From positions 1 to 18,495 of the forward strand of contig JAYGEH010000552.1 in assembly GCA_046582475.1 (NCBI GenBank): a stretch of 18,495 nt of DNA, read 5' to 3'. Source of the DNA: GCA-2687515 sp046582475 (GTDB lineage: Bacteria; Pseudomonadota; Alphaproteobacteria; Rhodospirillales; UBA2165). Below the pieces are notes generated by a model that did not search any database, had not been told where the DNA came from, and saw only the letters and a program-made list of their open reading frames with translations. Of the stretch, positions 1 through 7,396 are shown piece by piece. How positions within the stretch are numbered: position 1 is the stretch's first letter; every line of letters starts with the position of its first letter. Made by a program: the position numbers and the translations under genes.

Positions 1-48
1 TCATCGCCGTTTCGATTTAATCATGAGCCGGAAACCTGAAAACAGGAA

Positions 49-70
49 CGGCGGCCGCGAACGGCCGCCG
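49..70 (-). terminator. Rho-independent terminator after the TAXI receptor gene
   Basis: A perfect 9-bp GC stem (CGGCGGCCG / CGGCCGCCG) closes a four-base loop, which reads TTCG on the minus strand. It lies 19 bp past the stop codon of the TAXI receptor gene and is followed on the minus strand by TTCCTGTTTTC, a broken T tract. It should end the UbiD-TAXI transcript. No gene is visible in bases 1-48. Confidence 0.75.
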
Positions 71-89
71 CGCCCAAGGGTTTCGCTGC

Positions 90-1088
90 CTACTGCAACA
101 AACGCTTTTGCGCCGCCGCCAGCGCCGGCGTCCACAATCCCTTTTCCTTGAAATATTTGATGGCGCCGTTATGGAACGGAAGCTGCACATTTTTCAGCGT
201 GTTCCCGGTGTTCCAGTTGGCGAGCTCGGGGTGATAGGTGGTCATCAGTTTGGTGTTTTCGAGGATCGCCTTGGTCACTTTGTAGACGGCATCATCCGGC
301 GTGCCGGCGGCGGTCAGGAACAAGGTGTTCATGGCGAACACATGGATTTCCTTCTTCAAACCGACGAAGCTGTCGGTATCGAAGGTGCGGCCGAAAATCA
401 GCGGCGGCAAAAGCTTCAGCATTTCATCGCGCTTGGCTTTGGTGGGATGGAAAAACGTAAACGCGCCGTCGGTAAACGGCTTTTGCATGTTGGCCGCCTT
501 GCGTCCCAGCGGAACCGCCGCGCCGGCGACGCTGCCGACGATCAGGTTTTTGATGACCTGGCCGGTATTGGTGGTTCCGACCACCTTCACCTTCGAGGCA
601 TCGACCCCATAGACTTTAAACATGGCCTTGGTGATCAGATCCAACTCGGGCAGCGGGCGGCGTTTGCCGATAAAGGTTTTGCCTTCCAAATCCTTTGGCG
701 ATTTGACGCCTTTACCGGATGTGAAAACGATGGCGCGGTGATTGGCGCCGCCCTGCACCACCAAGCGGTTTTTCACCGGCCCAGACTTCTTGAACGAGTA
801 GGTGCCCCGGTAGGCGGTCACGGCGGCGAAGGAGTTGGCCATGCCGAACTCGATCTTGCCGGCGCCCAGGCCGCGCACCGTGGCGGCCGATCCGCCGACC
901 GCCTGCACCGAGGTGTTGATGCCGGCCTTTTTGTTGATCACTTCGCCGACGCCGACGCCCTGGATGTAGAAGTTACTGCCGACGCTGGAGGTGCCGATAC
1001 GGATCGCCTGCTGGGCGTCCGCCGGCAGCGAGGCGGCGAAACCGGCGGCCGCCACCGCGGCGGCCAGGAATTTGGTTTTGATATTCAT
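90..1088 (-). CDS. TAXI family TRAP transporter solute-binding protein
   Basis: Periplasmic substrate receptor of a TRAP transporter, 332 aa from the chosen start. The N-terminus is a clear signal peptide: basic MNIKTK, a hydrophobic Ala-rich core and a probable cleavage after ADA near residue 26. The mature protein opens with the TAXI hallmark IRIGTSSVGSNFY, followed by GGSAATVRGLGAGKIEFGMAN, the family's usual ligand-lobe pattern. The ATG at 1088 is preferred over an in-frame ATG 69 bp upstream because GGGAGA precedes it at good spacing and the signal peptide then starts at residue 1. The gene lies 89 bp downstream of the UbiD-family gene on the same strand, so the two are probably co-transcribed, and a terminator follows. 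The TRAP membrane subunit is not in the window. The ligand is unknown; the neighbour suggests an organic or aromatic acid (inference). Confidence 0.9.
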   Translation of the reverse strand: MNIKTKFLAAAVAAAGFAASLPADAQQAIRIGTSSVGSNFYIQGVGVGEVINKKAGINTSVQAVGGSAATVRGLGAGKIEFGMANSFAAVTAYRGTYSFKKSGPVKNRLVVQGGANHRAIVFTSGKGVKSPKDLEGKTFIGKRRPLPELDLITKAMFKVYGVDASKVKVVGTTNTGQVIKNLIVGSVAGAAVPLGRKAANMQKPFTDGAFTFFHPTKAKRDEMLKLLPPLIFGRTFDTDSFVGLKKEIHVFAMNTLFLTAAGTPDDAVYKVTKAILENTKLMTTYHPELANWNTGNTLKNVQLPFHNGAIKYFKEKGLWTPALAAAQKRLLQ

Positions 1089-1177
1089 TTTAAGTTTCTC
1101 CCTTTCTATTGAAGGCGATCGATTGATTGGTGATTTTGATTGCTTCGAACTTAGCATGGGAAAATCGATAATCCCAA

Positions 1178-2650
1178 TTATTCAAACAGATGCGGGTATT
1201 TGGCGCGCACCTTGGCTTTCCATTCGGGGCTCGATTCCGCGACCATCGGAAAATCATCTTTCCAGCCCCACGGCCTGCAGGCATCGATGATGCCCCGGTT
1301 GTTCATATAGGGCGGTCCCTGCAACATGCTGTCCAGCGGCGTCGACCAGGCGTTGCGGGTGAACTCGGTGTCGTTGGGCGGATCGCAGCGGGTCGACATG
1401 GCCCAAACCACGTCGAACAGGTTGGAGGGATCGATATCTTCATCGACCACCACGACCCAGCGCCCGGCGTAGTTGCCGGCGTGGCAGTTGGCGGCCAGAT
1501 GGGCCGCCTGTTTGGCGTGGCCGGGATACATCTGGGTTATGGCAATGACGTTGAACATGCGCCCGGCGCCGGCTTCGTGGCACCAGATTCCGGCGACACC
1601 GGGGAGGCCGGCTTTTTCCACTTCGTCCCAGATCATCGCCGATTTCACGGCGCCGCGGGCAAAGGTGAAGTTGGCCGGCGGGCGCGACGGGATGGCCATG
1701 GTCAGGATCGGATCGTTGCGGTGATAGACGCGCCGCACCTTGATGATCGGCTGCGGGCTGGCTTCCGACGCATAATAGCCCATGAACTCGCCGAACGGGC
1801 CTTCGGTGCGCGGCTCGTCCGGGTAAATCTCGCCCTCGAAGGCGATCTCCGCGTGGGACGGGATTGGCAGGCCGTGCAATTCCGAGGGGATCACATCGAA
1901 CGGGAAGCCGCGATGGCCGCCGGCGTAATCGAATTCCGACAGCTGGTGATCGATTTCCGCATGGCCGGCGAGGAACAAGAGCGGATCCTGGCCGCAGCAG
2001 ACGACCACCGGGCAGGGCTCGCCCTTGGCAAAATATTTCTCGCGGATGAAACGGCCATGCTTGCCCGGTGAAATCCAGATGCCGGCGGTTTTCTCATCAT
2101 GCACCATGATGCGGTAGGTGGCGGCGTTGATCCAGCCGGTGTCCGGGTCCTTCATGATGACGATGTCGTCGGTGCCGATATAGCGCCCGCCGTCATGCTC
2201 GTGGATGAAGGGCACCGGAAATTTCAACAGATCCACCTCGTCGTCGCGCTGCACGTTTTCCATGATCGGGCCGCTCTTGACCTCTTCCGGCGGGATCAGC
2301 TCGAACGTGGTCTTCATGCGGTCGCGGTAGGATTTCACGAAGGAAATGGCGGTCTCCGGTTCCGGCAGGCCGAGCACGATGGCCAGCCTTTTGTAGGAAT
2401 TTGCGGCGCCGGAAAGCACGCGGAAGCCTTTCGGGTAGCCCGGAATATCGTCGAACAACAGGGCCGGCGCGCGGCCCGGATTGTGGGCGGTGACCAATTC
2501 GCCGACGGCCGCCATTTCCATATTCCAATCGGCGCCCTCGATCACTTCCAACTCGCCGATTTCCTCGAAGCGGACGAGAAGGTCGCGGAGATCCTCGTGG
2601 CGGTCGAAATTGCGGCGGTCGCCGGTGGCGGCGCTTGCTTTCTGATCCAT
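1178..2650 (-). CDS. UbiD family (prenylated-FMN dependent) decarboxylase
   Basis: A reversible non-oxidative (de)carboxylase of the UbiD family, which uses prenylated FMN made by a UbiX partner; 490 aa, the family's usual length. The family's key residues appear in order: N175 and R180 in NAATYRIMVHD match the metal/cofactor Asn and catalytic Arg (N168/R173 in Aspergillus Fdc1), and E283 and E288 in EGPFGEFMGYY match E277/E282 with identical spacing. The enzyme is therefore expected to be active. The ATG at 2650 is chosen because GGGGAG lies about 8 bp upstream; an upstream in-frame ATG at 2713 lacks a ribosome site. It is the first gene of a probable operon with the TAXI receptor and is divergent from a cysteine hydrolase. 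The substrate cannot be read from the sequence: ubiquinone synthesis is possible, but pairing with a transporter receptor favours a catabolic aromatic or unsaturated acid. No ubiX is visible here. Confidence 0.9.
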   Translation of the reverse strand: MDQKASAATGDRRNFDRHEDLRDLLVRFEEIGELEVIEGADWNMEMAAVGELVTAHNPGRAPALLFDDIPGYPKGFRVLSGAANSYKRLAIVLGLPEPETAISFVKSYRDRMKTTFELIPPEEVKSGPIMENVQRDDEVDLLKFPVPFIHEHDGGRYIGTDDIVIMKDPDTGWINAATYRIMVHDEKTAGIWISPGKHGRFIREKYFAKGEPCPVVVCCGQDPLLFLAGHAEIDHQLSEFDYAGGHRGFPFDVIPSELHGLPIPSHAEIAFEGEIYPDEPRTEGPFGEFMGYYASEASPQPIIKVRRVYHRNDPILTMAIPSRPPANFTFARGAVKSAMIWDEVEKAGLPGVAGIWCHEAGAGRMFNVIAITQMYPGHAKQAAHLAANCHAGNYAGRWVVVVDEDIDPSNLFDVVWAMSTRCDPPNDTEFTRNAWSTPLDSMLQGPPYMNNRGIIDACRPWGWKDDFPMVAESSPEWKAKVRAKYPHLFE

Positions 2651-2779
2651 GGAATTCTCCCCAATTCGGATAAACGATAGCGGTTCCAAGGGTGAATTGC
2701 CAGTTGGCTGCATTGCCGCTGTTCATTTTAATGGGTCTATTGTTTAATGGAAGCTGGGCAGGAAAACGGGAGCGGTTTT
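2651..2779. promoter_or_regulatory. Divergent intergenic region, decarboxylase / hydrolase
   Basis: This 129-bp gap must carry both divergent promoters. It holds a direct repeat TTTAATGG at 2727-2734 and 2743-2750 (16 bp apart) and a short dyad GCCAGTTGGC. No convincing -35/-10 pair could be identified on either strand, so only its role as the shared control region is proposed. Confidence 0.4.
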
Positions 2780-3475
2780 ATGCAGACATTCGAAGTCACA
2801 AGGGAAATGGCGGACGCGATCATCCGGCGGCGTGGGCATCTGCACCCCCATGCGGAGTTCGATCCGGCGGCAACGGCATTGCTGGTGGTCGATATGCAGA
2901 ATTATTTCGTCTCCGAGGACGAGCGCACCGGCTGCGGCCCGGCCCGGGAAATCACCCCCAATATCAACCGGCTGGCGTCGGCTTTGCGCGCCGCCGGCGG
3001 CCAGGTGGTCTGGATCGTTACCGAGGCCACCGAAGAAGCCAACGAAAGCTGGAGCAATTTCTACGAAACCCATTCCGAGGATGGCGGTGCGCACCGGCGC
3101 AAAGTCATGGTGCCAGGCCAATCGGCCTATGAGATTTGGCCCCAATTGGAGGTGCTCGATGGCGACACCCAATTCGTCAAGGCCCGCTACAGCGCCTTTC
3201 TCAAAGCCCCCGGCGGCGATCTGGAAGCGCTCCTCAATACGCGCGGCATCAAGACCCTGCTGGTCACCGGCGTCGCCACCAACGTCTGCTGTGAATCGAC
3301 GGCCAGGGACGCCATGATGGTGGGTTTCAGGACCATCATGGTCTCCGACGGCAACGCCGCCTACACGGCGGAGTTCCACGAAGCCACCATGCGCAATTTC
3401 ATTTCCGTCTTCGGCGACGTGCATTCGACGGACGATCTGCTGGGCATCATCGGCGCCCGCCAGGCGGCGGAGTAG
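2780..3475 (+). CDS. Isochorismatase-superfamily cysteine hydrolase (RutB-like)
   Basis: A 231-aa cytosolic amidohydrolase of the isochorismatase-like cysteine hydrolase superfamily. The catalytic triad is complete: D38 in ALLVVDMQNYF, K134 in FVKARYSAF and C170 in TGVATNVCCESTARDA. The KxRYSxF and GVATNVC signatures resemble ureidoacrylate hydrolase RutB and related N-carbamoyl or amide hydrolases more than true isochorismatases, but specificity cannot be fixed. The residue after the nucleophile is a second cysteine (C171) where Val is common. The ATG at 2780 is preferred because GGGAG precedes it; the upstream ATG at 2747 has no ribosome site. The gene is divergent from the UbiD-like decarboxylase and convergent with a small membrane protein gene 20 bp downstream. 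It may remove an amide or carbamoyl nitrogen in the same catabolic route (inference). Confidence 0.85.
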   Translation: MQTFEVTREMADAIIRRRGHLHPHAEFDPAATALLVVDMQNYFVSEDERTGCGPAREITPNINRLASALRAAGGQVVWIVTEATEEANESWSNFYETHSEDGGAHRRKVMVPGQSAYEIWPQLEVLDGDTQFVKARYSAFLKAPGGDLEALLNTRGIKTLLVTGVATNVCCESTARDAMMVGFRTIMVSDGNAAYTAEFHEATMRNFISVFGDVHSTDDLLGIIGARQAAE

Positions 3476-3495
3476 GGCCCAGGACATTTGTTTTT

Positions 3496-3843
3496 TTAAG
3501 TCTGGGCAACACCGGCCCAGGCGAGCCCGCCGACCGCCAGGAAAAAGCTCCACTGGAACAATTTGTAGACCGCGCCCGGAATCCCCGCGGTAGAAATCAC
3601 CAACAGATGCACCGCGCCCCAGGCGCCGAACTGCAAGGCGAGGTACGCGATGACGAATTTCATTGCCTCGCCTCCGGCGCCTGTAAATCCGGCATAGATG
3701 AGCACGATGGGCGGCAAGACCAGCGCCGCCGTCGCCATATGCCAGACGAACTCCATCACCCGCTTGGCGGTGGGATCGAAGGAAACGTCGAGCAAGGGCA
3801 AAAAGAACTGCTTGCGCCCCATGGTCGCATGGCCGATCAGCAT
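3496..3843 (-). CDS. Small multi-pass membrane protein of unknown function
   Basis: Not recognised as a named family. From the ATG at 3843 it has 115 aa with three to four hydrophobic segments (around VWHMATAALVLPPIVLIYAGF, AMKFVIAYLALQFGAWGAVHLLV and LFQWSFFLAVGGLAWAGV), so it is an integral inner-membrane protein. The frame stays open upstream, and residues ahead of the ATG (WLIGSGAVAAF) complete a further helix with MLIGHATMG. No ATG, GTG or TTG lies between there and the upstream gene, but a CTG at 3871-3873 overlaps that gene's stop as CTGA, a layout equivalent to a coupled ATGA. The true start may thus be CTG 3873 (125 aa). The gene probably shares a transcript with the small soluble protein upstream, and the LysR regulator is likely to control both. 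Confidence 0.6.
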   Translation of the reverse strand: MLIGHATMGRKQFFLPLLDVSFDPTAKRVMEFVWHMATAALVLPPIVLIYAGFTGAGGEAMKFVIAYLALQFGAWGAVHLLVISTAGIPGAVYKLFQWSFFLAVGGLAWAGVAQT

Positions 3844-3869
3844 AAACGCGGCGACGGCCCCGGACCCGA

Positions 3870-4199
3870 TCAGCCAGAAATTAACGAGGCCGTCCCGTTG
3901 GTGCCGCCCAGGCGCTTGAAGCCGGTGGATTTGACATCGCCGCCGGAGAATTTTTTCACCTGCTCGGCAAAGTCGGCGAAGAAGGCCTGGCTTTGCAGAT
4001 GCTTCAAGGTCTCTTCCGAATCCCATCCGCCCACATGGACGCGCCCGCTGCCATCGTTGCGCACGTTGACCTGATAGCTGAAGCGGCCCTGCAGCCGCTG
4101 GTCCGCGTCGATTTTGCCGGTGAAGGTATCGATGGCCTGATGCCATTCGGCTTCGTCGCCGGAATAATCATACTCGATAACGATTCCGTACCCGTACAT
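3870..4199 (-). CDS. Small soluble protein, possible dimeric ferredoxin-like fold
   Basis: A 109-aa protein without signal peptide or membrane segment. Its length, the opening strand MYGYGIVIEYDYSG, the helix DEAEWHQAIDTF and the segment VHVGGWDSEETLKHLQSQAFFADFAEQVKKF recall small antibiotic-biosynthesis-monooxygenase-like or stress-responsive alpha/beta barrel proteins. That is a fold-level impression, not an assignment. The start is secure: AAAGGAGAG sits 7 bp before the ATG at 4199. It is divergent from the LysR gene, with a good promoter (TTATCA, 16 bp, TATAAT) and a LysR-type box in the 106-bp gap. The downstream membrane protein gene overlaps or nearly overlaps its stop codon. Confidence 0.7.
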   Translation of the reverse strand: MYGYGIVIEYDYSGDEAEWHQAIDTFTGKIDADQRLQGRFSYQVNVRNDGSGRVHVGGWDSEETLKHLQSQAFFADFAEQVKKFSGGDVKSTGFKRLGGTNGTASLISG

Positions 4200-4233
4200 T
4201 TTGGCTCTCCTTTGAAAATTTACGCTAGCGCCA

Positions 4234-4261
4234 ATTATAGAGCCATGGGAGATAATGATAA
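4234..4261 (-). promoter_or_regulatory. Sigma70-type promoter for the small soluble protein gene
   Basis: On the minus strand, TTATCA (4256-4261; 4 of 6 matches to TTGACA) and a perfect TATAAT (4234-4239) are 16 bp apart. Transcription would begin near 4227, about 28 bp before the ATG at 4199 and upstream of its AAAGGAGAG ribosome site. Confidence 0.6.
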
Positions 4262-4285
4262 AATTTATTTTTATTCTTTCATATT

Positions 4286-4300
4286 ATTGATATAATCAAT
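4286..4300. promoter_or_regulatory. LysR-type operator (T-N11-A dyad)
   Basis: A perfect dyad ATTGA-N5-TCAAT, containing T4287-N11-A4299, the LysR-type box. It is centred at 4293, about 66 bp upstream of the predicted start of the divergent minus-strand gene, which is the classic recognition-site position for activation. A TATAAT (4291-4296) inside the dyad is the likely -10 of the LysR gene, so binding would also block the regulator's own transcription. Confidence 0.6.
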
Positions 4301-4305
4301 GTCTT

Positions 4306-5217
4306 ATGGATTTAAATCTGTACCCGGTGTTTCGGGAAATCATGCGCCACGGCTCGGTGTCCAAGGCGGCGAACGCCCTTGGCCTGACCCAGCCGGCCAC
4401 CTCCAACGCGCTGACCAGGTTGCGCGCCCAGATGGGCGATCCGTTGTTCGTGCGCACCCGCGGCGGCATGCTGCCGACCCATTACGCCAAGGATATACTG
4501 GCGGAGATTGAGCAGTCCTTGGACACCCTCGCCAATCTGCCGGCCGATGCGCCGGCGGCACTGCCGTTGGTGGCGGATCTCAACCGGCATTTCACGGCGG
4601 TCATGTCGGATCTGGAAGAAACCCTGTTCCTCCCCGAACTGATCGGCCAGATGGCAATTGCCGCACCCGGGACCAGCATCGAGGTGCGCCAGTTTCACCG
4701 CGGCCAATTGGGCAAAAGCCTGGAAACGGGACGCGTCGATTTCGTCATGGCGCATCTGACGGCGCCGGTCAAAAACCTGGTTTCCCGGACTCTTGCGGCG
4801 CAGGAATTCGTTTGTGTGGCCAGGCGCGGCCATCCGGCCATGAAAAAAGGCCCGCTGACCCTCGGCATTTATACCTCCCACGGCCATATCCTGGTGGCGC
4901 CGGATCAGGGCGGCAGGCGCGGCGTCGTCGACGAGCAGTTGAAGCGCATGGGCGAGCGGCGCCGCGTCGTGTGCAGCGTGCCCCATTTCCTGTCGGCTTG
5001 CGGATTGGCGGCCGGTTCCGATCACTTGCTGACCGTGCCCCACAGCCTCGGCGAAAAGATGGCCGCAAAATTCCATCTGAAGATTCATGCGCTGCCCTTT
5101 TCCATGCCCGGTTTCTCGATCGGCCTCCACTGGCACCGCATCCGCGACCGGGACCCGGAGCATGCAAGCTTCCGCAATTTCATCTTGGACCTGTTTCAGC
5201 CGATTGCCCCCCGTTAA
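4306..5217 (+). CDS. LysR family transcriptional regulator
   Basis: A 303-aa regulator with an N-terminal winged helix-turn-helix (about residues 3-62: MDLNLYPVFREIMRHGSVSKAANALGLTQPATSNALTRLR), a linker helix, and a C-terminal type-2 periplasmic-binding-like effector domain from about residue 90. The full length and start match the family. No Shine-Dalgarno sequence precedes the ATG, and the best -10 (TATAAT at 4291) is only 10 bp upstream, so the message may be leaderless or nearly so. It is divergent from the two small genes at 3496-4199 and probably regulates them through the dyad at 4286-4300. The effector is unknown. The gene ends in a TTAA shared with the stop codon of the convergent AtzH-like gene. 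Confidence 0.93.
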   Translation: MDLNLYPVFREIMRHGSVSKAANALGLTQPATSNALTRLRAQMGDPLFVRTRGGMLPTHYAKDILAEIEQSLDTLANLPADAPAALPLVADLNRHFTAVMSDLEETLFLPELIGQMAIAAPGTSIEVRQFHRGQLGKSLETGRVDFVMAHLTAPVKNLVSRTLAAQEFVCVARRGHPAMKKGPLTLGIYTSHGHILVAPDQGGRRGVVDEQLKRMGERRRVVCSVPHFLSACGLAAGSDHLLTVPHSLGEKMAAKFHLKIHALPFSMPGFSIGLHWHRIRDRDPEHASFRNFILDLFQPIAPR

Positions 5218-5594
5218 CCGGCCAATGGCACCGACACTTGCGCGGCGACGATGCGCCAGCATTCTTCCAGGCGCACCCAGCTATGGCTTTGGCGGCCCAG
5301 CGCGCCGCTATCGGTGCGCCGGGTTTCGCAATTGGCGGTGCCGAAATCGCGGCCAAAGGTGGTGACCACCAGCTTGGTGACCTCCCGCTTCAGCGGCGTG
5401 CCGCGCTGAGTCTGGCGGAAATCCTTGATCTCCTGGATGCCGTACAGCAAATCCACGGGGGAATAGCGCACGGTGTGCGGGCTGTCCCAGAACAGGGCGA
5501 TGACCGTATCGATGTCGTTTTCCAATAGGGCCCGGTCGTAGCGCCAGAAGGCGTCGGTCACCTCGGCGTGCACTTCGGGGATGTTGATATCCAT
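5214..5594 (-). CDS. AtzH/HpxZ-like small protein (NTF2/SnoaL fold)
   Basis: A 126-aa protein resembling the AtzH-like (DUF3225) family, which includes HpxZ of oxalurate catabolism and AtzH of the cyanurate operon. Recognisable segments are VTDAFWRYDRALLENDIDTVIALFWDSPHTVRYSP, typical of NTF2-like cone folds, and GRQSHSWVRLEECWRIVAAQVS at the C-terminus. Family members usually sit beside amidases that degrade carbamoyl or allophanate-type compounds; no amidase is in this window, although the RutB-like hydrolase is nearby. AGAGG precedes the ATG at 5594. It lies 46 bp downstream of the ABC permease pair on the same strand, but its base composition is like the GC-rich surroundings rather than the permeases, so it probably belonged here before them. 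Confidence 0.75.
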   Translation of the reverse strand: MDINIPEVHAEVTDAFWRYDRALLENDIDTVIALFWDSPHTVRYSPVDLLYGIQEIKDFRQTQRGTPLKREVTKLVVTTFGRDFGTANCETRRTDSGALGRQSHSWVRLEECWRIVAAQVSVPLAG

Positions 5595-5640
5595 AGGCGG
5601 CCTCTTGAAGATTAACGGGTTGGGGCAGGCCAGCGAAACA

Positions 5641-6411
5641 TTAATTTGAAATGTCGCGGGTGTTCAATGTCGATCTCAGTAGATTGATGAGCAATAGCAG
5701 TGTGACCGTTGCGAGGGCGGGAATGTACATTAGGTGGGGTTCGAAAAACATAAAGTTTCGGCCTTCGGACATTAATGTGCCGAGAGACAACATTCGGCCG
5801 GAAAGGGTAATGCCGATAAACGAGATCGTTATCTCGAAGACGATCGATGCGGCACAGGCAATCAAAGCTGCTGACACCAGATTTTGCTTTTGATTCCGGA
5901 TTACGCTTCGGACCAGAGCCAGGGGACTGGGGCGGTCAGACCTGCGTGCCTCGGAAATTGTTATCTCCCAGAACCTATCCCAAAGCAGCAACGAAAATAC
6001 GATCGTGAAGGAAATAACGGAATGTTTGACCGGTATAAAAACCAGAAAACTGAGCGCAAAAAATGTCAGGGACCATTTTATTTCGATCAGAAAATTTATG
6101 ACGGAATGAAACCGCTTTGCGGATAATGCCAGAACCATACTCAATGCCATTCCAATAACCGCTGTGAGAATTGCCGTTCCAACGGCGATATAAAGGCTGT
6201 TTCGCATCGCGTGTATAATTCTTGAAAGCGAGTCCCTTCCGAGCGCATCGGTACCAAGCAGGTGAAGGACACCAGATACCCGATCCCAACTTGGGTTCCT
6301 AAGCCTGATTTGGATTTCTTCGGTGAGTGGATCAAGTATGCCGAAGAGAGGTAAAGATATGGCGAGAAGAATTATTGCCGCCAGCATGGCAACGATTGCA
6401 ATTACCGGCAT
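5641..6411 (-). CDS. ABC transporter permease, DppC/OppC type
   Basis: A 256-aa inner-membrane permease of the dipeptide/oligopeptide/nickel type. The segment HLLGTDALGRDSLSRIIHAMRNSLYIAVG is the DppC hallmark and is followed by five or so membrane helices. It is shorter than usual (family about 280-300 aa). The cytoplasmic EAA coupling loop is recognisable as ISEARRSDRPSPLALVRSVIRNQ, but the conserved Gly is replaced, so coupling to a standard ATPase is uncertain. The ATG at 6411 directly follows the stop of the DppB-type gene and has no clear ribosome site, implying translational coupling. The gene is in AT-rich DNA (24 of 60 bases G or C at 6001-6060). No ATPase or binding protein is present. 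Confidence 0.85.
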   Translation of the reverse strand: MPVIAIVAMLAAIILLAISLPLFGILDPLTEEIQIRLRNPSWDRVSGVLHLLGTDALGRDSLSRIIHAMRNSLYIAVGTAILTAVIGMALSMVLALSAKRFHSVINFLIEIKWSLTFFALSFLVFIPVKHSVISFTIVFSLLLWDRFWEITISEARRSDRPSPLALVRSVIRNQKQNLVSAALIACAASIVFEITISFIGITLSGRMLSLGTLMSEGRNFMFFEPHLMYIPALATVTLLLLINLLRSTLNTRDISN

Positions 6412-7383
6412 TCATATTCGGCGACTTTTGGCAATGGAATGAGCTTCCGATGTCTGTTGATTGGCACCATTTCGGTGGGGCGGAAATACAACGCCCCAGA
6501 ACTGTATTGGAATTTGCCGAAGTTCATCGCCAATCATAAGATCGCCAAAACCATTGTCGCGCTGCAACCATTCCTTAGCAAATTCGCTAAGCAATCTTGC
6601 GGCAAAATACGTCACGATAATTATGAAAAAGAAATATTGTAAAAGCGAAGCGGTGCCCTGTCTCAAGGCGATGAACGGCAGCCCGGAAAGCCCATTTGTT
6701 TCGTCAACCAAACCATTAAATATCATCGATTCGGCAAGGAACATTGGGAACATCGCAACGATCAGCGAAATATAAAAATCGGCCAGATACCGCCGTTTGA
6801 GCGTTTTTGAAACCCGCAGGCTTGCCGTTTTTTGGAATATATCGCGCATGCCATAAAAAAATGGGGCCGCGAGCGGTATCAGCAAAGCTATAGAAGCGAA
6901 TAAGGCTTCCTCGATTTGAGATTTCGGAATTAGTCTTAAAAAAACAAGCGGGATAAGTAAGAGGATACCGACTACCATTATTGGAACGGAATTCAAGGCG
7001 TCGGTAAAATACTGTGCCGCCCTATCAAGCCGGCCATGCCGGTTTTTTCCCGAGAAATACCCCAGCGGGCCGATGATCAATCCAAGCAATATCAGCACAA
7101 ATAAATATATCCTTGCCGTTTGCATGCCCGCGGAAAGCAATAGGCCGGAGATTTCCTGACCACCGGGCATTGTGCCAATATTGCCCTGCGCGACGCCGAT
7201 AAGCCACCGTCCATAGTCGGAGACAATTTGCCCGAAATGTTCAAATCCAAATATGTCGGCGGATTGACCGGCTTGAATTGATTTTGACGCGTCGGCAATC
7301 ACGTGAATGAGCGCGTGCGCAAATAATGAGGCGCAAAATATCGCAAACAGACAATAGGAAATCCGCATTACTGCAAATTTCAT
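6412..7383 (-). CDS. ABC transporter permease, DppB/OppB type (divergent)
   Basis: A 323-aa inner-membrane permease, partner of the DppC-type protein encoded immediately downstream. It has the layout of DppB: an N-terminal helix, a long periplasmic segment containing FGEHFGQIVSDYGRWLIGVAQGNIG-like sequence (residues about 50-75 here), then a helix block starting at ARIYLFVLILLGLIIGPLGYFSGKNR. The EAA loop (around FYGMRDIFQKTASLRVSKTLKRRYL) is poorly conserved. A hydrophilic tail of about 50 residues follows the last helix. GGAGGAG lies just before the ATG at 7383, so that start is preferred over the ATG at 7395, which lies within the ribosome site. The AT-rich composition differs sharply from flanking genes. 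The substrate is unknown; peptides are typical of the family. Confidence 0.8.
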   Translation of the reverse strand: MKFAVMRISYCLFAIFCASLFAHALIHVIADASKSIQAGQSADIFGFEHFGQIVSDYGRWLIGVAQGNIGTMPGGQEISGLLLSAGMQTARIYLFVLILLGLIIGPLGYFSGKNRHGRLDRAAQYFTDALNSVPIMVVGILLLIPLVFLRLIPKSQIEEALFASIALLIPLAAPFFYGMRDIFQKTASLRVSKTLKRRYLADFYISLIVAMFPMFLAESMIFNGLVDETNGLSGLPFIALRQGTASLLQYFFFIIIVTYFAARLLSEFAKEWLQRDNGFGDLMIGDELRQIPIQFWGVVFPPHRNGANQQTSEAHSIAKSRRI

Positions 7384-7396
7384 GCGCTCCTCCATT

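Noticed and set aside
108..1112. Long plus-strand open frame opposite the TAXI gene
   Set aside because: A shadow frame in GC-rich DNA; the minus-strand product has a signal peptide and family motifs, this one has none.
3477..3520. GCCCAG/CTGGGC repeats with a T7 run between convergent genes
   Set aside because: Stems are only 6 bp and the T run lies inside the loop or before the hairpin, not after a stem in either direction, so it is not a supported terminator.
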